Shown here: positions 35,360 to 45,940 of the stretch, piece after piece
Numbering within the stretch: the first letter of the stretch is position 1
Layout of the letters: the number at the start of each line of letters is the position of its first letter
Origin: Azolla caroliniana
Taxonomy: Eukaryota > Polypodiophyta
Assembly (NCBI GenBank): GCA_043228905.1
Contig: JBHGNT010000001.1
Coordinates: 6,944,001 to 7,008,000, forward strand
Direction of reading: 5' to 3'
Length of the DNA stretch: 64,000 nt
The notes under the pieces: generated by a model
What the model saw: the letters and a program-made list of their open reading frames with translations, nothing else
Told to the model about the DNA's origin: nothing
Database searches by the model: none
Program-made: the position numbers and the translations under genes

Positions 35360-38084
35360 ATTTACTTCATAGAATATATTAAAGGGGTTTGTTAAAGATT
35401 CCATGGTAACACATGATAAAGTTGTTTGCAAATTGATGAGAATGAATGGTAGAGAGTAAAACGTTGATCAATTTTTTACATGTGAGGATATAATGACATT
35501 GATATTTTAAGATCCTTACGAAGCCATAAACATGACCAATGAGACTAAAAAAGAGTGTTACAAGAGAGCAACTTTGTTTGTGCAAAGGGTATGTGACCGT
35601 ATGGCCTCAAAGTGCTTTGTGTGTTTTATCAAGATCACTCTATGATTAAATATAGACCAAACATATGCGGCTCAAATATGTGGTCTTGGTGCTTGACTTG
35701 CAAAAGTTGTGTGAGATTCAAGGTTGGTGCATGATAAAATTGTTGGTGGGAAGCAATGTTGAATGGTCGTGAATGCATCATATTATATGATGAGATGTTG
35801 TTAATCCTCAAATCCCTTATAGAGCATTATGTGTTGGTGCAATTTATTCTAGTTAGTCCTCTCCAACCCCTAATCCAATTCAAGACCATGATGATTCGTG
35901 CATGGAAGGGTTATTATCCTTTGTATTTTAAAGTGACATACGGGTGAAATATGAATTGTTGATGCTTCTTATTGTTTCCTTGTAAGCATCATAACATGTT
36001 GGTTATATGTGAGAACAATAGTATTGCAATTTCTTATTATTGATATCCTTGTTCCAACTAGATGTGACTGTATCGATAAGACATGATGTGATGTTTTCCT
36101 TTAACATATAATTGATGGTTGTTCAAGTAGTGTTGCTACATTCCATCTCTTAAACCATTTGTGTGTTGGCTAGTCAGTCCAAGAAGGATCTCGTTTTTAT
36201 TTGTTCTCTTGATTTAGTTGCATGTTACTAACATATTGAGCTTGGATTAATAGGCAACCGACCTTCGTGTCCTTTACCTTGGCTACATAATTATGAGCCC
36301 TCATAAGACCTTTTAGTTCTTTGATTGCTTACAAATCTCGACCCAAGAGCAACATGTAAAACAATTTTCATATCGTCTTGATGTTTTTGCATTGAGAATG
36401 TTGTATACATTATCCTCAAGACTCTAGCCCATGTGAGAGCCACATGACTTGATTATTTTTTTCCACAATTTCAAATTCATTAAGCATACTAACCTTTGCC
36501 ATGTGTTCCTTTGAGTCCCTTCACTATAGTGTATATGAATTATTTGAAATCCATATAGCAACAATGAAGGGTTTCCCCCTTAGTTTGATTTTCATTTGTT
36601 ATGGCATGAGGGTAACCAAACATAGAGGTAGGTGCTGAATTGTGAAGAGATTGGAGGGTGTCTTTGCTGAATTTGGATTGTGTGAGGCTCTTGTTGAGGG
36701 GAGTCTGTCGAGTAATTTTGTGACGAGGTTTTGTTGCTTCATTTATACATGATGTTTTCTTGTAGCCATTTCAAAGTGGCTTGTAACATATGAGTTATAT
36801 ACTATCCTATGTACATTTTCATAACTAATGGAAGTAGAATTTTCTTGGAAAAAAAATAAAAATGGTATTGTCTACATGTACTTGGAAAGCTCAATTTTGT
36901 TTCCACTGTTATAGATGGCTTCAAAATTTACATCATTTTTTCAGGATACTGGCTCGATTAATCAAGATGCTTATACATTCTTGAGTGAAAGATCTAATCC
37001 ACTTGACACGGTCTATGTTTATGTGAATCATACCTCACTTTCTCATGGCTATGGTACTTGTTAACCTAGGTCAACATCCACTTGGTCGACATTTAACGTC
37101 GAGTCTACAATGATTGAGCTAATTTTTCTTCTTTGATATCTTCGCTTACCTTCCCCCTTAAATTGAGATCATGCATCCCATGGTGTTTGTTGTTGCGAGT
37201 GGGCGAGTTCTGTTAAAGATTCCATGGTGAAGTTTATGAAACTAATGGTGTATTAATTAAGCATATCCAAAACACACGCATTATGTTTTTGTTAATACTC
37301 AAATACCAAAGGTCCAAATCACACATGTTTTTTCAGCGGACGCATATGTACATAGATTTAAACATGGTCACCACATGTGCTAGGTATAGTATGGATACCA
37401 TACACATTCTACGTATTAATATGGGTTAAGTACGTCCCAAACTAAAAGTACTTTAAATACTTTTTTCATATTTGTCAAATACTTATAAAATATGTACATA
37501 TGTATAGTACATTTGCTTCATTCCATTTCCTGAAACAAAGTTACAATCTAAATCAATCACAATAATAACAATGGGTTTACCATTTTAGATAATAGTTCCT
37601 ACTATATTGCCCCTATTCCGTTTATGATATAGGTGACTCACTTTCGTAGTGGCATTTCAGATCTAGAATTAACCACACCTTTTTAAGAAGACCAACAACA
37701 ATTCCGGATTACCTAAAGAATAATAAGAGCAATTAATTTTGGATTCCACAAAAAATGTCGTAGAGAAACTTCATGTAGGTTCTATAATATAACCAAAGTA
37801 ACAAACATTCCAACATCATTTAGACATTAGAAAGAATTGCAAGGAGAACAAAATATTTATTATTAATACAAAATCATTGATAATACTTACCAAAGTGTCG
37901 TAGACTCTTCAACTTCAACATTAGCTACAAAGGATAAGCTTGTGTCAGACTCTTCACTTGTAGCCAAAAAGGACAAAAATGCATCAAACTCTTCAACTTT
38001 AGCTTTAGCTACAAAGGACAAAAAAGCAACCAAGGCATATGGGACAAAGGAATATTTTATAGGCAGTTTTTTGACAAGCTGGAG
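33681..38084. other. Intergenic, no gene recognised
   Basis: AT-rich DNA with short frames. A (GA)n run lies at about 34102-34122 and a (GT)n(GA)n compound run at about 35314-35359. Three diverged repeats of about 45-60 bp occur at about 37905-38030 (sharing ACTCTTCA...TAGCTACAAAGGA). At about 36830-36860 the motif TAACTAATGGAAGTAGAATT followed by an A-rich run resembles the LINE 3' tail at 62390, suggesting a further LINE end. Confidence 0.45.
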
Positions 38085-38235
38085 TAGTTTTACTCTACAC
38101 TGCAATATTTATTTAAGCTGAACATAACCTTGATAAAAAAATGAGGGTTATTACCTATATGTATGTATTTCATGTACAACCTTAGGGTGTTCCTTAATAC
38201 ATACTAATATAGTATCTTTTCTTGGAAAGAAGAAG
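38085..38235 (-). repeat. Dispersed repeat, copy B
   Basis: Reverse-oriented partner of 33529-33680, sharing the CCCTAAGGTTGTACATGAAA core and the flanking AAGAAAAGATACTATAT and TTATTTAAGCTGAACATAAC parts. Confidence 0.7.
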
Positions 38236-38802
38236 AAGAAGAAGGAACCAAGCCTTGAGTGAAAGTGAATGCCTACTTAGCATTCATTGTGTAGCTTTAA
38301 TTTGGTTTAAGTGTAACAAATAGAGGGAAAACGGGTAAGGAAATTTGCCAAGTAATGAAGATTTTCTAACATCGGTTGCATAGTTTGGGTGTTATCTTTT
38401 ATAAATCTTAGGTATGGGTCCAAGCAAAAAAGCGAACAATTTGGTAGAGTAACTTTAAGGTTTAGTATGCAAAGTACCATTTACGAGGTATGATACTTAC
38501 CTAAACTTTGAATACTCTAACGCAAACAACCTTGGGTCTCACAAAACACACATGGTAAAGGTCATTACAATTCGTGGGATAACATTACCGAGAAGCAAAT
38601 TCTCTTTTTTTAGCACATGAATACAATGTTCTTTTTTAACACACAAACAGAGAGAAAGAAAGAAGAAAGATATATTAACGTCTTCTAAGGCCAAAATTGG
38701 CCCATGAGACAAATGGTGTACAACAAAAATGGGATATTTACCCATTCATCGAAAGTAAAAATAAAAATAAGATAAAATAGAGTTTAAGCTAAATAGTTCT
38801 AA

Positions 38803-38851
<49 letters not shown>

Positions 38852-39040
38852 TTTATTAAAATCAACATGTTATGAGATTGCTCGATTCACCTACACACAA
38901 ATGAAGGGATAAAGAATAACAACCAAACTCTAACAAGTCAACATGAAAAGATTTGTCGTGTATTTATTTATTTAGCCTTTCCTTTTTAAGAATCTCCACA
39001 CGTAAACATATATGTACATATGATATATGCTATTACTGTA
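38236..39040. other. Intergenic, (GA)n microsatellite
   Basis: No gene seen. A long (GA)n run occupies about 38804-38847. The flanking GGCCAAAATTGGCCCATGAG region resembles the DNA next to the (GA)n run at about 34147, so the two may be diverged copies of one repeat. Confidence 0.4.
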
Positions 39041-39246
39041 CATAGTACGTAATATACTCGGATGCATCGGCAAACATTCCTTTTCATACGAATGCGTATG
39101 TTATCAAAACATTCGTATATGCTTTTTTTTTACACTTTTTACCTTATAATAATAATGAATACAAAAGTATGGTATTTACCATACTTGGAGGGAGTTTAAC
39201 ATACTCGAATGCGAATGCAGGTATGGTACGTATGGTTCATACTATA
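39041..39246. mobile_element. MITE, short-TIR family, copy 2, upstream of ALDH7
   Basis: Opposite orientation to copy 1. It starts CATAGTACGTAATATACTCG and ends GGTTCATACTATA, and its left part matches the reversed right end of the copy at 51645-51905 (GCAAACATTCCTTTTCATAC). No clean 8-bp target duplication was found (TTACTGTA versus GTCTATGG), so its right tip may be altered. It ends 195 bp before the ALDH7 ATG. Confidence 0.75.
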
Positions 39247-39440
39247 GTCTATGGATATATCCATATACATCTACATATATGTACCTATACGGTATACCAT
39301 ATGCAATATACGTATACGGTATAAGTATACGTATATACACGTATGTACGTATATAGTACGCAAAAGCAGGAGAAAACAGAGTTGCTCTGTTTTCTTGGTA
39401 ATCCAACAAACAAGCAGAGGGAGAGTGCAAGAGAGTTGCG
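39247..39440 (+). promoter_or_regulatory. ALDH7 proximal promoter/leader with palindromic TATACGTA tract
   Basis: Between the MITE and the ATG lies a tract of overlapping self-complementary pieces (GGATATATCC, CATATATG, TATACGTATA, ACGTATATACACGT) at about 39252-39358, then a leader with GAGAGAGTTGCG just before the ATG. The promoter role is inferred from position; no single TATA box stands out because the tract is full of TATA-like words. Confidence 0.4.
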
Positions 39441-41694
39441 ATGGCGCTTGGTATTGACGAGAAGCCCGAGTATGAGTTCCTGAAGAAGCTCGGCCTCGAA
39501 GCTTCGAATTTTGGTTGCTATGGTGATGGCGTCTGGCGTGGCAGAGGACCCGCCATCACCTCTGTCAATCCCTCCACCAATAAGGTAAACAAACTAAAGT
39601 CTCCCGTACAAAAGTCTACCTTTCGTTTTCCTGAGCAGGTGTACCCAATTATGGTCATTTATCTGGTTTGCTTTGCTATAGCTTGATGACGTGTGCGCGC
39701 GTGAAATCATTTGTATAATCTGGTTCTTTACGATGCTGCTGTGTGGTCATATGCGAGTGTATGTATGTGTTTATGTATATAAGTTTGTTGAATGCTATAT
39801 ACTGAATTGCTAAAAAAGTGTACATGTTTATGTATGGGTGTATGTATGTGTGTATCTACGTTCTGAGTTCTTGTCTGTATGCGAGTACATGTGTGTAAAT
39901 ATCTGTGGATGTATGGATATGTGTGTCTATATGTGTGGATACGTGTTTGATATGTACATCAATGTAAATATCCATTGATATGTGTGTCTATATGTGTGGA
40001 TACGTGTTTGATATGTACATCAATGTAAATATCCATTGATATGTGTGTCTATATGTGTGAATAGAGACATGTACACATCCACTATCTGCTGGGTCTATAA
40101 TGACACCTTACTTATGTGCTCTGTCAATTGGAATGCTCACCAGTAAATTTCTTGAACATCGAGAGTCACTTACCAATTCCACAGACACAGTGGGAAAATG
40201 TTTCACATCTGAGGATGTTAATAAATTATATATACATATATCTATGTATCTAATACTCTTCCAGATGAGGAGTGAATAAGGGATTCCCAGTTTAAATGAG
40301 TGGATGTCACTCACAACCATTGTTATGACAGTTTTCATGCTGGAGTAAGTTCAGGCTTTAGATGGTTCAAAATTGCATTTGGAATGGTCGCAATAGATAG
40401 TCATATACTATATTGATCTAGATGATCATTCAAGAAGAGGTTCTAGAGATGACATGCATATATATGTGGTGGTGGTCAGAATTCCACCATTAATATCTGT
40501 CCTCAGAAGTAAGAGGCAAGATGGCCCAAGGCATACTCAATCGCATATAAGCTGCAAGTTCAAGGTTTCATAAATGATGTTTGACATTAAAAAACGTATT
40601 GTTGAGGGTCTATCAAAACATGCCAAGACATATTGGTAAGACACCCTGGGCGAGTTTATAAGCTGATGTTAAAAATCATCATAGACAGTTGTGGTTTAGT
40701 TGACTGTACCTTGGTTATCAAGGCAATTTGAGGCGCACATTCTTTTTATAGCTTTTCCATCTTAGACACATTCAGATAATGAGGTAGGTACCAGTGATTT
40801 GATTTGTGCAAACTTTTTAATTGCATTAGTATACACTTTCTGTTTCTATAGAGTTAGTATCTAACCATCCCGCTTGGCAAATAAATTCTAATTGGGGAAA
40901 CTATATAACAACATTATGTTACTTACAGAAATTCTTTATATCATTCTTCTTTTATAGATGTGATATAAAGCATCCTTTTTGTTTTATATTATTTAGCACC
41001 TTATGCGAGTATTTTCAAGCTTTCTTTTTGGCTTTGTTTTGAAATTTGTATTTTCTATTTCATGTGAAGCCTCATTTCTTGTGTACCCATAACTTGTTGA
41101 TACTTTCTCTTTGTTCATGCAAATAATTTTGGACCTATGGAGGTATAGATCTGACATTGGGCTCTTTGATATACAGCCTATTGCAAAAATTATTGAAGCA
41201 TCACTGGAGGATTATGAAGAAAGTATGGAAGCATGCTCAGCTGCAAGGAAGATATGGATGCATGTGAGTTATCTCTCTGTGTTGTAGGGTGACATTGTTA
41301 TATGTCACATGTTTCAATAAGTTTTTTTTTCTCCGAAACAGGTGCCTGCGCCCAAACGAGGTGAAATTGTAAGGCAAATTGGAGATTCTTTGAGATCCAA
41401 TTTGCAATACCTTGGGAGACTAATTTCATTAGAGATGGGTAAAATACTTGCAGAGGGTATTGGTGAAGTACAGGTATGATGAGTTAAAATTTTGTTGGCA
41501 CATATATGTTTTTTGGGTTGTGATATTGTTGTATTGGGCTCAATAAAAGCAGTGTTATTTTTGCCCTTCTTTTATAGGAAGTTATTGACATGTGTGACTA
41601 TGCGGTGGGGCTCAGCAGACAGTTGAATGGATCTGTGTTGCCGTCTGAACGTAAGTAGGATGTTGAATTATTAATTTTAGTTGGGAAAGAACAA

Positions 41695-41782
<88 letters not shown>

Positions 41783-44700
41783 AACAACTTCAACTGGAAT
41801 TTACAGGGCCAAATCATGCAATGCTAGAGGTAAGCACTTTTAGTTTAGTCTGGCTTAGATTGCATGAATGAAGATAATTCAATGAAATCAATTAAAGAAT
41901 GTCATCAATGAATGTTATATTCATGTTCAAATTGATCGTCTCATTGATGGTAAGGTTGCATAGGTATGGAACCCCCTTGGCATAGTTGGGGTTATAACTG
42001 CTTTCAATTTCCCTTGTGCTGTCCTTGGTAAGTCATGCTTTATTGTTTTCGTTAAGTGTTTCTTCTCAAGTGTGAGGAGAGTTTAATCATAGGTGATTGT
42101 TTTTTAACCAGGATGGAACGCATGTATCGCCCTTGTTTGTGGCAATTGTGTGGTGTGGTAAGTGGTTTAGTAGGTGTTTACTTTCTCTACAAAATAGATT
42201 AGCTGAACATTCTTGATTCATTTTTCTTTGTTATCTTTTTGTCTAGGAAGGGAGCTCCAACGACATCCTTGGTAACAATCGCAACAACAAAGATTATTGT
42301 GGATGTGTTTGAGAAGAATAACCTTCCGGGGGCCATCTTTACAACTGTTTGTGGAGGAGCTGAGATTGGAGAGGCCATCTCCAAGGATGCAAGAATTTCT
42401 TTGGTCTCATTTACCGGCAGCACAAAGGTTTGTTTCAAATCCTCTTTCTGCTTTATCATGAATCATCTTTATGATGAAGTTATAATCACAACGTCAAAGT
42501 AAACGAGCTAGAACTAATTTAAACTTTTCTTGGCTTACATGCTTTATACAAAGACATTACATGTGAGGGATGATGGTAAAGCATTGCTTTTATACATCCA
42601 TCAGCATTATGATAAATGATTTAACTAGCTTTTATAATCGTGATGTCTGTTTTGAAAGTATATTAGGTAATGATATTTAAGGATGTGAAGGATACTTTGA
42701 TATAAAAGGTTGTGGGTCGAAATCTAATACAATGACAGGATCTAATGTTACATGCATTGTAAAAAAAATGCATTTGTATTTTGATTTTGAGGTAATTATG
42801 CTAAAGTTAACTATTTTTATTCTCCTAAAGAAGACAGCTTTACAAAATCCGTTGTTTGACCACCCAAGGGTTGAGAGCAATTGAGTTATGTCATAAAAAA
42901 GGCATTGTGATTATTAGAATAAATACTGTCCTAGTTAAGTAACAGGTTTTCCTAAAAATGGCTTTCCAAAACTCATTTTCCACACAACCCAAAGAGTTCA
43001 AAACGGCCATTTGAGCCAAATAAAGTAGAGTTCATATAATAAAAATCTAAAAATTCTAAAAATTCTAAAAATTCTAAATTGGTTTCCAATTTTTGTTTTC
43101 CAGGTTGGCCAGATTGTGCAAAGAGTAGTAAGTGATAGATTTGGAAGATGTCTACTTGAGCTTAGTGGAAACAACGCAATAATAGTGATGGATGATGCCG
43201 ATTTATCATTGGTTGTGCCATCTGTATTGTTTGCATCGGTTGGCACTGCTGGACAGCGCTGCACGAGCTGTCGGCGGTTGGTAATATAAAGATTTTTCTT
43301 CTGTCTGTTAGATATATATATATATATATACACATATATACATAGATACACACACAGACAGGCATACAATCATTCATACATATATAAATACATACATACA
43401 TTTGTTCATACATACATATATACACATATTGCTTAGCTAAGTTTTGAATTTTCAGTGTGTTGTTTTGGTGAGAGACTTCTTTTTTGGCAGTTAATACATG
43501 AGAAGTTGTATAGTCAAGTGGTTGAAAAACTCGTGTACGCGTATGCACAAGTAAAAATCGGAGATCCTTTGGATGAAGGAACACTAATAGGCCCACTCCA
43601 TACTCCATCCTCGAGAACTAGTTTTCAGCAAGGCATAGAAAAGATTAAATCCCAGGTGCTAATTACATATATTCTGTTTATATGATACCCTTATTTTTAA
43701 ATATTGTTTTATTTTCGTTTATTATTATTATTTGTTTATGGATTTATGAGCATGCTTTTGCTATATAATACACCAACTATTTTCATTTTCATTTATATGG
43801 ATTATTTTTCTTGTTAAAATTCCGGTATTCATGAACATATGTTTGTTATATAATAACCCTTGATTAGGTTAGTTTTTTTTGCTTTAGAAAAAAAAACATA
43901 GCATTGTTGATGTTTTTTCATCTAATAATAAACTTTTTATAATCATTATTGATGCTTATTCCGTGTAATAATAATAATAAATGTTATTTCAGGGAGGCAA
44001 GATTTTGACTGGAGGTTCTATTGTTGAAGGAGTTGGGAACTTTGTCCAGCCAACTGTTGTGGAGATCTCACATGATGTGGAAGTTGTCAAAGAAGAGCTT
44101 TTTGGGCCTGTTTTATATGTCTTCAAGTTCAAGGTTTGTTTTACAGATCTCAGTTTTTAATGCGATATATCAACATACTACACGCTGTTCTCATGTTGAT
44201 TAAGTTTTCGTATTTTTGAGAAACTCTTCTGCATTAATTCTTAAACAGACTCTTGAGGAAGCCATCATCTTGAACAACTCTGTACCTCAAGGCTTGAGTA
44301 GTTCTATTTTCACACGAAATCCCGAGGCCATCTTTACTTGGATTGGGTATGGTCTCTACTTTTGGTTAAATTATTTCAAACTCTTATATGCATCTTAAGT
44401 TGGATTCATAAATGAAATATCTTTCACTGATGATGGAAGGTATTGAAAGATGTTACAATACGTAATTAAACAAATTGAAGTCCTTGATTTTGCATTAGAA
44501 TATAGTGACAATCATAGAACGTAATAAACGTGTTCGTGCAAGCATACAAACGTTTGGAAACGAACATGTTTGAAAAGGGAAAAATGCGTGCTCCTTTTTT
44601 TACCCTTTTTTTCTTTTATTATTATTAGAAATTAGCTCATCCTAGTGGTAAGTTGCTATGCTACGGCTGTCTATGTCTTGGGTTCGATTCCCATTTTTCT

Positions 44701-45940
44701 CATCTCTCTCTCGTTAGTGTCATGTCATAGCAAAATTTTATGTTAGTGTCATGTTCCTTTTTTTTCTTTCTTTGTTATTAGAAATTAGTTCACCCTAGTG
44801 GTGAGTTGTTATGGTACAACTGCCTATGTCTTGGGTTTGATCCTCAATTTTCGCATCTCTCTCTCTCGTTAGTGTCATGTCATAGCAAAATTTTATGTTA
44901 GTGTCATGTTTTTCTTCATATTCTCGAATATACGTTTTATGAGTTTTTGAACGTTTGATTATAATTTATAATGACATATTTTGATTCAATCTCTATAGTT
45001 CATACTCATTTTTTTGTAAAGTTCTAAAGTGAAGAAATTGATACCTTCACTAGTTGCGAGATAAGAACATTGATAATTGCAAGATGAGCTCATCATCAAT
45101 ACAATTATGTCTTTGAACTATTTGTTTTTTATGTTCATGCTTTTTAATGTTCAGTAGTTAAGTAATTCGTAAGTTTTGAGCTTTCAATTGTGTTGACATT
45201 TGATTCAATCAATATATAATATAGACCATAGTCATTTTTTGAAATTCCAATCTTTATTTTTTTTTCCAACATATAAATCCAATCCAACTTTGAGATGATT
45301 TATCATACACGTTTGATTGAATCATTCTCGAATGCGAATGCGCGTATGGTACGTATGGTACATTCTATGGTGACAATAAACTGTCCCATACGATATAACA
45401 TATGAAGTAATGATTAAAACTCAATTCTGATGCATAGATCTATATGAGGGGTATCATCATGATATGTCTGTCTTGAAAAATAGACCTAACATTAACTGGT
45501 ATCTATATATAATACGAAGAGTAAGTATAATCATCCATTAATGTATATTTATGATTACGGTATTGTCAGTTACCAGAACAAAATTCTAATATATATTACA
45601 AATTTGATTGTTGAGTGGTTCCAGTCCCTCTGGTAGCGATTGTGGTATTGTGAATGTCAACATCCCGACAAGTGGTGCTGAGATTGGAGGAGCTTTTGGC
45701 GGAGAGAAAGCGACAGGTGGTGGCCGCGAAGCCGGGAGCGATTCTTGGAAGCAATATATGCGCCGTGCTACATGGTGAGGAGAGATTATATGTCATTATT
45801 ATTATTATGTGCCGAATTGTTTTTATTGTGAATATAGATATAAAACGAACTGAACTTTTTTTTTTTGCATGTATTCTAGTACAATTAATCATGGAAGAGA
45901 TCTACCTCTTGCTCAAGGCATCAACTTTGGGGCTTATTGA
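39441..45940 (+). CDS. ALDH7B: Aldehyde dehydrogenase family 7 (antiquitin-like)
   Basis: Fourteen coding exons keep frame to give 513 aa: 39441-39584, 41177-41263, 41342-41473, 41578-41650, 41807-41829, 41964-42027, 42112-42157, 42247-42427, 43104-43280, 43491-43655, 43993-44133, 44249-44346, 45625-45774, 45880-45940. All introns are GT-AG. Landmarks: [20 protein letters not shown] (cofactor pocket), [10 protein letters not shown], catalytic Glu in LELSGNNA, catalytic Cys in [20 protein letters not shown], and the family ending [10 protein letters not shown] followed by AY. Length fits plant ALDH7B4 (about 508 aa). The family oxidises lysine-derived and stress-derived aldehydes such as alpha-aminoadipic semialdehyde and rises under salt and drought. 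Oddities: a 23-bp exon 5 and a MITE in intron 12. The reading frame is intact. Confidence 0.97.
39916..40060. repeat. 61-bp tandem repeat in ALDH7 intron 1
   Basis: GATATGTGTGTCTATATGTG begins at 39916, 39977 and 40038. The first two units are almost identical and the third is partial. The surrounding intron is TGTATG-rich. Confidence 0.9.
41695..41780. repeat. (TG)n(AG)n compound microsatellite in ALDH7 intron 4
   Basis: About ten TG units run straight into more than thirty AG units, ending 26 bp before the 23-bp exon 5. The AG run lies where the pyrimidine tract of that acceptor would usually be. Confidence 0.95.
43309..43432. repeat. AT/ACATA-rich low-complexity tract in ALDH7 intron 9
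   Basis: A (TA)n run at about 43313-43330 is followed by irregular CATA repeats. Nothing else is seen in this intron. Confidence 0.8.
44513..45369. mobile_element. Long member of the MITE family in ALDH7 intron 12 (857 bp)
   Basis: Tips are CATAGAACGTA (left) and TACATTCTATG (right), inverted with one mismatch, and a perfect 8-bp target duplication GTGACAAT occurs at 44505-44512 and 45370-45377. The right arm (CGAATGCGAATGCGCGTATG) matches the arms of the short copies. The middle is much longer than in those copies and holds the tandem SINE-like units, so part of it is probably a nested insertion. Confidence 0.85.
44622..44910 (+). repeat. Tandem pair of SINE-like units inside the long MITE (153-bp period)
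   Basis: Units at 44622 and 44775 each carry AATTAGYTCAYCCTAGTGGT (A-box region) and a B-box, GGTTCGATTCC in the first and the weaker GGTTTGATCCT in the second, then a shared tail (GTTAGTGTCATGTCATAGCA). The first unit looks closer to a working Pol III promoter. Confidence 0.7.

Noticed and set aside
39251-39457. A 68-codon frame overlapping the ALDH7 start
   Set aside because: It is out of frame, made mostly of the TATA-rich palindromic tract, and ends inside the ALDH7 leader and exon 1.
44622-44910. Possible tRNA genes (A- and B-box motifs)
   Set aside because: No cloverleaf with acceptor stem can be drawn; the units are SINE-like and tandemly duplicated.
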